DNA of 64,000 nt from NCBI RefSeq assembly GCF_033958435.1, contig NC_134142.1, positions 96,109,001 through 96,173,000 of the forward strand, given 5' to 3'. The notes beneath the pieces were generated by a model. That model was not told where the DNA came from. It did no database searches and saw only the letters and a list, made by a program, of their open reading frames with translations. Shown one piece after another: positions 46,720 through 56,514 of this stretch; positions within the stretch are counted from its first letter, which is position 1; each line of letters opens with the position of its first letter. The DNA comes from Carettochelys insculpta. Taxonomy: Eukaryota > Chordata > Testudines > Carettochelyidae. The position numbers and the translations under genes are program-made.

Positions 46720-47894
46720 GACAGACTAGACCTGGGTCAATAATAAGTTGTTTGTTGTGAGTGGGTGAAACACTCCATCTGGCTCTTCATTGAGACTTAG
46801 CATCGTGACAGAGCAGAGCTTATAAGCATCAGGCTGGCTAAGGAGTAGCTTTTTGTATTTTACTAAGGCAGTTTGGTCTTGAAAGTCTTTTGATATCTGT
46901 ATCTACAGGAAAATAGGCAGAAGAGTGTCTCTTTGCTTAGGGTGGGAGGTTTATGGTATGTTCCCCAAATCCCATGTTGTTTCCATCAGCAAAGCCCCTT
47001 TTAACTTGCACTTTGTACGTTGAACTGAGAGGGTCCTTAAACTATTTTTTTCTCTTCATACCAACCTCATCTATTTTTGGGTGTCCTTTTGCCACAGTTT
47101 TTGGTTATTCAGATTTATTGCTAGCCATATGAAGGTTAATCTGAGTTTCTTGTGTTTTCATCCTGTTGTCCTTTTCCTAACCTTTTTTCCTTGAATGAAT
47201 TTGCAGATTGCCTCTGACTCCACCTCAATGCCTTCAAAATCCTCAATTTTGATATTATAGCTAAAAATAAAATATCTTAACAGAGAAAGAGATTGGAAAA
47301 AAATTCACACTTCAATTGCACTCTTAAAAATCAGTACTACACATGATTATCCTGTTTTGTTTTGGGAATGCTGCAGATTAAATGTGATGCATAAATCCAT
47401 GAATATGTTAAATCAGTCCTGTGTGAGCTGCATGAAATAAAAAATGATTTTCTATCTTAGAACTAGGCTGCCTGGCTGGGATTACCACCTGCCCTATTAT
47501 AATCTCCACAGTAATAAACACTTTTTTTTCACTAGAAAGAAATAAACTGTGTTTGTGGAGCCCATCAGAAATGCATCATAGCACATTATGATTTCTACTT
47601 AGCTCTTAATCCAGCTACAACCAGTGGAGAATCACTGTTAATGCACATATTGTAGTCTAAGCATCTGTGGTTCCTTCTAATATGCGAACAGGATAAGACT
47701 CCTGATTCAAAGAGCTTAAAATCTACGAAGAAGCTTTTCTGCTCTGCTTCCTTTGCATTGCTCAAGTGGTGAAAAACGGAGCAGAGATAAGTTCCATCCT
47801 CTCAGCTGGGACTATCTGCTCCTCTTGTCCTAATACTTTGTGATATAATACATGTCCATTTCCATATGAACTAACCTAAAATTGATCAAAAATA
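46720..47894. other. Unidentified DNA
   Basis: No gene or family recognised; AT-rich. Confidence 0.4.
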
Positions 47895-48262
47895 GTTGTA
47901 AGTAGGGCTATCAAGTGATTAAATACCGATCAAACTAATCATCATTAATTGTGTGATAAATTGATTTAATAAATAATAGAATACCATTTAATTTTTTTAC
48001 TTTTTCTATATTTTTAAACACATAGATTTCAGTTACAGCAGAGAAAACAAAATGTACAATGCTCAGTTTACATTTGTTGTGTTTACACATACTTGCACTG
48101 TAAAAATAAAATAAATAGTATTTTCAGTTCCCCCATTGCAAGCACAATTGTGCAATTGCTTTAGCATGTAATTGAAGTTATAAATGTAAAATTATGAAAA
48201 AAAGCTCCTGCATTCAAAAACAAAACAATGGAAAATTTTAGAGCCTTCAAATCCACTCAGTC

Positions 48263-48355
48263 CTACTTCTTGTTCAGCCCATTGTTTAGACAGAGAAGTT
48301 TGTTTACATTTATGGGACATAATGCTGCCTGCTTCTTGTTTACATTATCATCTGA
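48263..48355 (-). pseudogene. hAT transposase C-terminal relic, left arm
   Basis: Thirty codons plus stop encode KKQAALCPINVNKLLCL and end LNKK followed by TAG. This matches the C-terminal dimerisation region of hAT transposases (family pattern R-A-L-S-P-x-x-V-x-x-L-x-x-L). It is the tail of the minus-strand transposase whose middle lies at 49785-50080. Confidence 0.7.
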
Positions 48356-48484
48356 AAGTGAGAACAGATGTTTGCATGGCACCGTTGTAGTCAGCATAAC
48401 AAGATATTAACACACCAACTACCCTGCAGATTTATATGTCCCTTGATGCTATAGCTACCATTCTAGAGGACATGTTTGTCTTGC

Positions 48485-49770
48485 CGCTCCCAGGCTCTCT
48501 GAAAACTGATTTATGAATACGCATAATTCAATGACCCTTTAGGTAAAATGCAGCATGTGACATATTTTTAAAGTTATTATCTGCTGACTGTGCCTCTTTT
48601 ATTCCTGTGCATGTGTCATTCTTGTATGTGAATTTAGAAATATGAACTGTAAGACTGTTTTATTAATCTAAGTCTTCTAGTTATAGCCATTTGTCATACT
48701 TAAGGAAATTTAATGGCATGGTGGTCAAGACAAAAATCTGAAAATAGGTTTGTTTTTCGTGTCAGTCCAAAGTGTGGTTGGTCCTAAAAAAAATATGATC
48801 TTTTGACCTGATGCTGGAATCCATCTTGATTCTCTTATTTTTCTATTGGGATGGGGAGATAAAACAAACAATTCCCAGCCTTGGGAAAGTCTATTTAAAA
48901 AATGGAAACCTATCAGTCTTTCATTTTCAGCTTCCTTTTGAAAGTGCCTGTTCATTTTGTTTATTATCAAGTCTGGTATAAATCACTTTTACCAGGGTTG
49001 GGGACAGAAGCAATCACTGTGCTCACCTCTCTTTCATTGATAAAGAGGGCTGACCTTATGAGCTGTCTCTGTGTAAAACTTTTATGCAGAGTAATAGGGA
49101 TAGACTTGGGGTATTTGTCCATTCTGGTGTGTGTCCATTTGGTTGTGTTCATGGATGCAGTCAATGGCCTTATTGCTGAACCCTCCCAGCACTGAGCTGA
49201 TTCAGCACCTGTGTTGCTTTGCTGGGGGGGCTAGCACTCCAACTCTGTGCCTTGTCCAGGGGAACCCAGCTCTTCTGACATAGAGGCTGTGTCTGCACTA
49301 GCACCCCACTTTTGAAAGGGGGATGCTAATGGGGCAATGAATATGCAGCATCTCATTAGCATAATGGCTGCTACAGCACTTCAAAAGTGCCTCTTTCGGT
49401 TGTGTGCAGCTTGTCTATGTGGGGTCCTTTTTGAAAGGACCTCACAGACTTCAAAATCCCCTTATTCTTATTCAATTATAGGAATAAGGTAATTTCAAAG
49501 TGTGTGGAGTCCTATCAAAAAGGATCCCATGTAGACGAGCCTTGAGCAATCGAAAGCGGCACTTTCGAAGTGCTGCAGCCACCATTATGCTGATGAGGCA
49601 CTGCATAATCATTGCAGCACCTCATTAGCATATCCCATAGTGTCTCATTAGCATCCCTCTTTTGAAAGGGGGGTGCTAGTGTAGACATAGCCAAAGAGAG
49701 GTGAGTGGGCTCAATGAGATGATCTGCACACCAGGTGACAGCCCAAAGGGGACCTCTGTGTCACAATGTT
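48485..49770. mobile_element. Insertion of unknown class within the hAT element
   Basis: The hAT sequence breaks near 48485 and resumes near 49770. The intervening DNA contains TAAGACTGTTTTATTAATCT, GTGTCAGTCCAAAGTGTGGT and GGTTGGGGACAGAAGCAATC, which I half recognise as an LTR-like turtle repeat, and carries the MITE 49285-49692. The exact ends and duplication could not be fixed. Confidence 0.4.
49285..49692 (+). mobile_element. Palindromic MITE-like element (ATTAGCAT family, second copy)
   Basis: It starts GGCTGTGTCTGCACTAGCAC and ends GTGCTAGTGTAGACATAGCC. The 3-bp flanks AGA (49282-49284) and AAA (49693-49695) differ at one base. The arms carry CTCATTAGCAT (49352-49362), CTTTTGAAAG and a central AAGGACC/GGTCCTTTTT pair. 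It resembles 42167-42601 in design, and sits inside an insertion that itself sits in the hAT element. Confidence 0.75.
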
Positions 49771-49784
49771 TTCACACCTATGAC

Positions 49785-50080
49785 TGTTTCTGCTCAATAG
49801 CAATGTCAAGAAGAGTGGACCAATGCACGTTCCTTTTCATCATCTGAGTCAGATGACTCCAGCGAAAGGCTGATTTTTTCTTTTCTGGTGCTTCAGGTTC
49901 TGTAATTCCACATCAGAGTGTTGTTCTTTTAAGACCTCTGAAAATATGCTGCACGCCCCATCCTCTCAGATTGTGGATGGCACTTCAGCCTTAGATCAAG
50001 CTTTGTAGCTATCTTTTGAAATCTCACTTTGGTACTCTCTTTGAGTTTTGTCAAACATGCAGTGAAAGTGTTGTTAAAAC
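49785..50080 (-). pseudogene. hAT transposase middle relic
   Basis: On the minus strand, in changing frames, REYQSEISKDSYKA, FSEVLKEQHSDVEL and PEAPEKKK can be read. This is text I recall from a BED-finger-type hAT transposase found across turtle genomes. Many stops and frameshifts break it. In an intact element this would lead into the C-terminal part at 48355-48263. Confidence 0.55.
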
Positions 50081-50323
50081 AAACTTGTGCCAAAACTTCT
50101 AAAACATGAAATATATAGCAGAATGGAGGTAAAACAGCAGGAGCTATATGGTCGTTTCCACAACGAGTTCAGACATAAATTTAAGTAATGCATTTTTTTT
50201 TGCAAGTGTCGTTGGCATGGAAGGACGTCCTCAGGAATGATGGGTGAAGCTTGAAGGGACATGTGAAGGTTTAGCATATCTGGCACCTAAATACCTTGCA
50301 GTACTACATGAACATCTGTTCTC

Positions 50324-50416
50324 TCAGGTAACATTGGAAATAAGAAGTGGACAGCATTATGTCCCGTCAATGTAACCAAACTTATTTGCCTGAGTTGTTT
50401 GCTGAACAAGAAGTAG
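50324..50416 (+). pseudogene. hAT transposase C-terminal relic, inverted duplicate in the right arm
   Basis: A 30-codon segment ending NVTKLICLSCLLNKK and TAG (50414-50416) mirrors the minus-strand tail at 48263-48355. Its presence in opposite orientation shows that the element has a duplicated, inverted 3' end in place of a normal 5' end, that is, a foldback form. Confidence 0.7.
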
Positions 50417-50789
50417 GACTGACTGGACCGGTAGCACTAAAATTGTACGTTTTGGAGTGCAGTTATCTAACAAAAATCTAAATGTGTAAATTGCTCTTTC
50501 ATGAGAGACCATGCCCTATAGTACTTATATGAGGTGAATTGAAAACTATTTCTTTTATCGTTTTTACAGTGCAAATATTTATAATCAAAATACAAATAGA
50601 AGTGACCACTATACCCTTCTTGTTCTGTGTTGTAACTGAATCCAATACACGTGAAAATGTGGGAAAAAAATCTAAAAATATTGAAATGTTAAGTGACTTT
50701 CTATGCTTAAGTGTGATTAATCATGATTCATTAATTTTTGAGTTAATTTCATGAGTTACCTGTGGTTATCAACAGCGTTCATTGTAAGA

Positions 50790-53700
50790 AACACTCAGAA
50801 TGCTATGGCTACAGTTTGCAATACTTCCTGCCTCTATAATCCTAAACTTTAATTTGAGCAAATAATAATATATCTCCATTCTACTTCCATATGAGACTGA
50901 CTTTGCGATAAGAAAAATTAACTTTTCCCATGAATTATTACAAGCATATAGTTTCTTTCCTTACATCAAAATTTGAATTTGTGATAGAATTTTTTAATTT
51001 TCTTGGTCACTTTTGATGAGGTGTCCAGATGTTTGTCTGTTTCCTGCTGGGGGTAGCATGCTCCTTCTCCCTGCTCCAGAATTGTACACCAAGAATTGCC
51101 AAACCACACAACAGTGTGGATGTTTTTTTCTTATCCATAGTTCAAGGTCAGCTCAGGGGGGCCCTAATTAGGGTCACTGAACTTCTATAGTCTCTGTATC
51201 CTATTTTTAAAAGGCTTAAATAGTTACTTGCAGCCTGGATTTTAAGAATTGCAGCATCTCTGGTAATTAGTCCATAACTCTTTTTGTGACTCAGTTTCCC
51301 AACTGGTAACTCTGATAACATGCATGGAGATCCTCTGATGGAAGCTACTACAGTTTTTGTAATTAACATGACAAAGGCTGGAAGTGCCTACTTTAAACTG
51401 AAAATCATTACCCTTTCTTACTTCTTAATAATTCTAGGCAATAGGTTTTATTAATGTGTTTAAACTTTTAAATTAGAAAGTTTTATTCAAAAATTGCTGG
51501 AATTCATGCTGCCAAAGGCTAAACTATAAATAATTCTTCATTCATAAACTCTTTATAGCCACCACAGACCTTATACTTTATAAATTAAACAATGTCAAGA
51601 TTCCTCCAAAAGCAGGGCGGAAAACTATTTTTTAAAGGTGTATTTTATAAAACATAATGTTAAATGAATCATGACAAGAAAGTAAGGTTCTTTTTAATAT
51701 ATACCTCAGAGTTGTACCATGTGATTACACAGATGTGATTACTGATTAATCTGGTGAATGTTATTTTAGGTGCGAATTAATGTAATTTTTAAATAAAAAG
51801 GGCACTGGGGGACAAACTATTAAAAATTAAACTCTGTTAAATTTATCTTCCCCTACTTGCATGAGTTATCTTCTCCTCCTCACCTCAGAAATAAGCATGT
51901 TTTAAACATGTTCAATCTCAATGTTTTACAACGGAGAGCTAGGTTTTCAACAGAAGTTTTTTGTGAAAATTTTCTACTTTCCAGGGAAATCTTGTCTTTC
52001 ATAGAAAAACAAAATGAACAAAATATTTGTGCCGCAAACCATTATTTTTATATTTAAGTTCCGCCCCCCCTCAATCCTTCCTCCACAAATCTGGACCTTC
52101 CATGGAAAATTGAATCAAAACCAATATTTTTAACTAATATTTTCCCAGGGATGGGAGTGGGGACAGAATCCCCTCCCTGGACTCTAATACTTGGTCTTCT
52201 GGCTCACCGACAGGAGAGACAGGCCCATAAAACTCGAATGGAGAACTGGGGTGGAGCTGAACCAATATCCAAAATGTTAAGATACAGGATTTTGTTTTAC
52301 TCAACACAAGGGGAGAAGTAAGCAGTAAAGTTCAAATCTGGATCCAAACATGCCCAAAAGCTCAGTAATACTTGGGTCTAAGGTTTGTGGTTCAGAGCCT
52401 ATTTATTTTTACTATAGACATAAGCACCACAGTCAGAGACCAGGACTCCCTTGTGCACTATACAAATATAAAGTGATACATCTGCCATATTGTCATATAC
52501 TAGACCTGAGTGTTGCTGCTTCCTGTGCTCATGCAGCCAAGGGATCAGGAGACATAAATCTGCCTCATCTCTCAGTCTTCATACCCGGTTGCTCATAGAT
52601 CTAACTCGTGTTTTGAATGAATCTTGGTTATTATTTGCAACATTCTTTTCTAGGAGATCAGTCCTCCCAAAACTATTCTTTATTCTTCCACGAAAAATAA
52701 GAGGAAAGCCAGGAATGCTGGGTTTCTGCTATTATTGCTGTGCTGCAGCAATTTGTTCTGCAAGTGCCGCAGGGGTGTTCATCTTACTCCAGATGCAAAA
52801 GATGTATGATGTGTGAGGAAATAAACCAAGAATGGTAACAAGAAGAATATAAGACTGCTCTGTGGTTAAAAAGTCAGCAGTGCTATATAGGTAAATAGTA
52901 GATGAGAGACGCTAACGAGGGCTGGTAGATTCTGCAACATGAGTTTGCAAGGCCTGGTGGCTTCCGGCAGAGATTTAAACAGAACTGGTCTATTTGAAGT
53001 TCCAAAAAGGCCTACTTGAGGATTTCAGAGAGCAGAAAACAACCCAGTGTGAAGTCCCCAAGTGTTTTGTGCAGTCAGGTCCAGCCGAGGGCAACAACTA
53101 GTAAATATTACAGTTTCGAGTCAGGACTCTTGTGAGTTCTAAAGCTCATGCCAAAGTCTGAGGCTGCCTTTCTCTTGCTTTTCATGTGGCTTGCAGATGC
53201 CTACATATACACTGTCTCCAAACAAGCAAAGAAACATAAATCATTTAGAAATAAGCTGCTGGTACCTTTGGTGCTCATAGAGTCTATGCTGGAATACTGA
53301 AAAGCAGAGTAAATGTACAAGAACAACGTAAAAGGATCTGGGCTTTTGTAGGACCAGGATTTATTCGAAGTATGGAATGCTTGTAAAGTTGTTTTAGACT
53401 CAGATCCTCCAGTGTGTTAAAGCTACCTAAAAGTACTTTATTTGGTCACAGGGAGACCTTTTCTGCATAAAACAGAGCTTCAGCTGGTATAAGGATGGCA
53501 GACCCTGTTCCCATCCCCTTCTAAAAAAAACCCTGTGGCCAGCAAAGCATGAATAGCCAGGAGGTGTCTTTGTACTCTGAATATCCTCAGCTCTAGCGTC
53601 AGCCCATTAGGGCTAGTGGCAGATGGTGCAGTTCAAAAGAACCCTTAGGGTTGTGCTGCTTTGGGAATGAGTAGACCCAGAGTTACCCTGCCTGGGAGAA

Positions 53701-54640
53701 CAGTGGTGTCTTAAGGCCAGCATTGCGCACCATCCTGTGAGCTGCACTATGTGCTCCTTGACCACAGCTGAGAATCTGGCCTTTAGTGCAGCTGGGGGCG
53801 GGGAAGAGAGTATTTAGCAAATCTAAAAGCAGCTAGCAAGTGTTTTATCAAAATGAACTCTGTGCAGGAGGGAAGGGGAGAACATGCAGGAATGTGATGT
53901 TTTGGGTGGAGGGAATTTTTCAGTGCAGAAACAGGTGAGAGAGCCCTATCAGCTTTGAGACTTTCTGGAATGATTTATACAGCCATGATTTCCAGCCTCA
54001 CATATCAACAGATATTGTATGTGTTAATAGTCCTTCTTCAGGTGGCATCAGGGCAAACTACTGATTTTCAAATGATGGAAATAAATACTCTAAAGCCTGA
54101 AAGACCTTGGTGTCCAGGAAGTACACCTGTACCCTATGGCCTCCTGTAGCTATACGTTATGTATTATGGGCATAACTTCACTCTATGCTTCATTGGTGCT
54201 TTAGGTGTGGAAACGTGGTTCAGAGGGAGCCTATTAATTCCAGTACATGAAGGTCGCACTGTGGAGGGAATTGCTCCTAACAATACTTTGAGCATCTATG
54301 CCAATGTCCTTCACACTTTAACCAAACTCCTATTTGCTTCCATGTGGCCTTTGTGACGAGTGCAGGGTTGCTCTCTGGGAGGACCCAGCTAACTGTGCCT
54401 GCCAATGTTCCTTTGCTTCCTAGTCAGCATTGTCTTCAATCTGCTGGGCCTGTCTGGATTTATGATTCTTCAGTGCAATATGCTGGTGCTCAGAGTGAAT
54501 TCTAGGTGGGAGTGATGTTTCCCCTTTCTGGACCTGCAGTAAGACATGCTCTACAGCATGTTATCTCTTGAGCTGCCCTCCTACAAGATAGCTGCTTGAC
54601 CTTCCATTTACTCCATCCTCCTTCAGTTCCAGTTTAGGTG
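50790..54640. other. Unidentified AT-rich DNA
   Basis: Nothing recognised over 3.8 kb. The frames (up to 108 codons, 52490-52816 plus) lack domains and are probably chance. Confidence 0.4.
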
Positions 54641-54776
54641 AGTAAGGACAGGGTTTTGCTTCACTCCACATGTAGTTCAATGGGATGAGTTAAAAGTAGA
54701 GCAACAATGCCCTTGGTTACACCAGTGGATCTCCAATCCAGTGAAACAGCTAAAGATAGAATCCAGCTAATGTTGC

Positions 54777-54873
54777 CATGGACCTGATTTTGGAGTTTCA
54801 CATCAGTAGAACTCCCTTGACATCAATGAGAGTCATGTCAAACTGTAACTTGGGTCAGAATCAGGTCCCATGG
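54777..54873. repeat. Short inverted-repeat element
   Basis: The ends CCATGGACCTGATTTTGG and CAGAATCAGGTCCCATGG are inverted copies enclosing about 60 bases that include ATCAATGAGAGTCATGTCA. It resembles a class of small palindromic repeats common in turtles and birds; the family is uncertain. Confidence 0.5.
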
Positions 54874-55039
54874 CTTCCTCTAGTTTGTATGACAAAGCGT
54901 GTTGTTAGTAGTTAATGCTGCTGAAAGTATTAGTTTGTACCTCCCCATAGAGAGAATGGACAGAGAGACAAAACTGTTATTCCCACCTCAGATGTGGTCT
55001 GTTCAACTTCCAAAGCAGTTGATCCAAGAACCTCTCTAT

Positions 55040-55350
55040 GGCCGTGTCTACACTATCCCCAAACTTCGAAATGGCCACGCAAATGGCCATTTCGAAGTTT
55101 ATTAATGAAGCGCTGAAATGCATATTCAGCACTTCATTAGCATGCGGACCGCTGCGGTGCTTCAAAATTGACGCAGCTTGCCGCCGCGCGTCTTGTCCAG
55201 ATGGGGCTCCTTTTCGAAAGGACCCCGCCTACTTCGAAGTCCCCTTATTCCCACGAGCAGATGAATATGCATTTCAGCGCTTCATTAGTAAACTTCGAAA
55301 TGGCCATTTGCGTGGCCATTTCGAAGTTTGGGGCTAATGTAGACGTAGCC
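55040..55350 (+). mobile_element. Palindromic MITE-like element, TTCGAAATGGCC family, full copy
   Basis: It starts GGCCGTGTCTACACTA and ends TAATGTAGACGTAGCC, flanked by the perfect 3-bp duplication TAT (55037-55039 and 55351-55353). The arms CAAACTTCGAAATGGCCA and inverse are nearly identical. The centre holds TTTCGAAAGGACCCC. It is CpG-rich and relatively young. The short relative at 5954-6198 has lost its left arm. Confidence 0.85.
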
Positions 55351-55646
55351 TATAAGTGTGAAATTCATAGGGGTAATAGAAGGAAGAGTGCTGAAACGGG
55401 AGAGAACAGAGTTGCATCCAACTTTTTAGAACACTTCCCCTCCCCACTTCTTCTATATAATTTTTTGTAGTCAGCAGCATGATTAAGTCATTTTTTCAGT
55501 CTCTAAAATGAATAAAATCATGAGATACAAAATATGGATATTTTTCTTTCCAAACTATAAGTAGCAAAAGCTTCTTCTCAAAGCTTGTTTCAGGTTTCTG
55601 ATAAGAATTGATGCCTAATACAGCCTATTAACACTTAGCACACTTA

Positions 55647-56357
55647 GGCTACGTCTACACGTGAAGCCTACATCGAAATAGCTTATTTCGATGTAGCAAC
55701 ATCGAAATAGGCTATTTCGATGAATAACGTCTACACGTCCTCCAGGGCTGGCAACGTCGATGTTCAACTTCGACGTTGCGCGGCACCACATCGAAATAGG
55801 CGCTGCGAGGGAATGTCTACACACCAAAGTAGCACACATCGAAATAAGGGTGCCAGGCACAGCTGCAGACAGGGTCACAGGGTGGACTCAACAGCAAGCC
55901 GCTCCCTTAAAGGGCCCCTCCCAGACACAGTTGCACTAAACAACACAAGATACGCAGAGCCTACAACTGGTTGCAGACCCTGTGCCTGCAGCATGGATCC
56001 CCAGCTGCCGCAGCAGCAGCCAGAAGCCCTGGGCTAAGGGCTGCTGCCCACGGTGACCATAGAGCCCCGCAGGGGCTGGAGAGAGAGCATCTCTCAACCC
56101 CTCAGCTGATGGCCACCATGGAGGACCTGGCAATTTCGACGTTGCGGGACGCGGATCGTCTACACGGTCCCTACTTCGACGTTGAACGTCGAAGTAGGGC
56201 GCTATTCCGATCCCCTCATGAGGTTAGCGACTTCGACGTCTCGCCGCCTAACGTCGAAGTTAACTTCGAAATAGCGCCCGACGCGTGTAGCTGCGACGGG
56301 CGCTATTTCGAAGTTAGTGCCGCTACTTCGAAGTAGCGTGCACGTGTAGACGCAGCT
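55647..56357 (+). mobile_element. Long CpG-rich TIR element with TTA duplication
   Basis: It starts GGCTACGTCTACACGTG and ends CACGTGTAGACGCAGCT, flanked by TTA (55644-55646 and 56358-56360), the classic PIF/Harbinger target. Subterminal TTTCGATGTAGC and CTTCGACGTTG blocks repeat in both orientations, and the terminal octamer recurs at 55728, 55814 and 56157. The middle (55860-56140) is non-palindromic and GC-rich; it includes a short frame starting MDPQLPQQQPEALG that then stops, possibly a scrap of a transposon gene. At 711 bp it is the longest of this superfamily here. Confidence 0.85.
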
Positions 56358-56396
56358 TTAGCTGTTCTCATACAACATTTTACAAACATAGAACCT

Positions 56397-56510
56397 GGTC
56401 CTGCATCAGAATCTGCTAGCACAGTCTCTTGCATCTCTGCGGATGCTCATTGACTTCTGTGGGGCTTTCCATGTGAGCAAAGATCCTCTTTAGCAGATTC
56501 TCATGCAGGA
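56397..56510. repeat. Short inverted-repeat element
   Basis: GGTCCTGCATCAGAATCTGC at the left and GCAGATTCTCATGCAGGA at the right are inverted copies around about 75 bases (CATTGACTTCTGTGGGGCTT in the centre). Small palindromic repeats of this kind recur in turtle and bird genomes. Confidence 0.6.
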
Positions 56511-56514
56511 ATAA

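Larger units (their letters stand above)
47903..50780 (-). mobile_element. hAT foldback DNA transposon relic
   Basis: The left end TAGGGCTATCAAGTG and the right end TATCAACAGCGTTC are worn forms of a CAGGGCTGTCAA-type hAT terminus. The 8-bp flanks GTTGTAAG (47895-47902) and ATTGTAAG (50781-50788) differ by one base, as expected for hAT target duplications. The outer 570 or so bases on each side (47903-48480 and about 50205-50780) are inverted copies of one another and both encode the hAT C-terminal segment. The body at 49785-50200 holds further transposase relic on the minus strand. The element is interrupted by about 1.3 kb (48485-49770). Confidence 0.8.
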
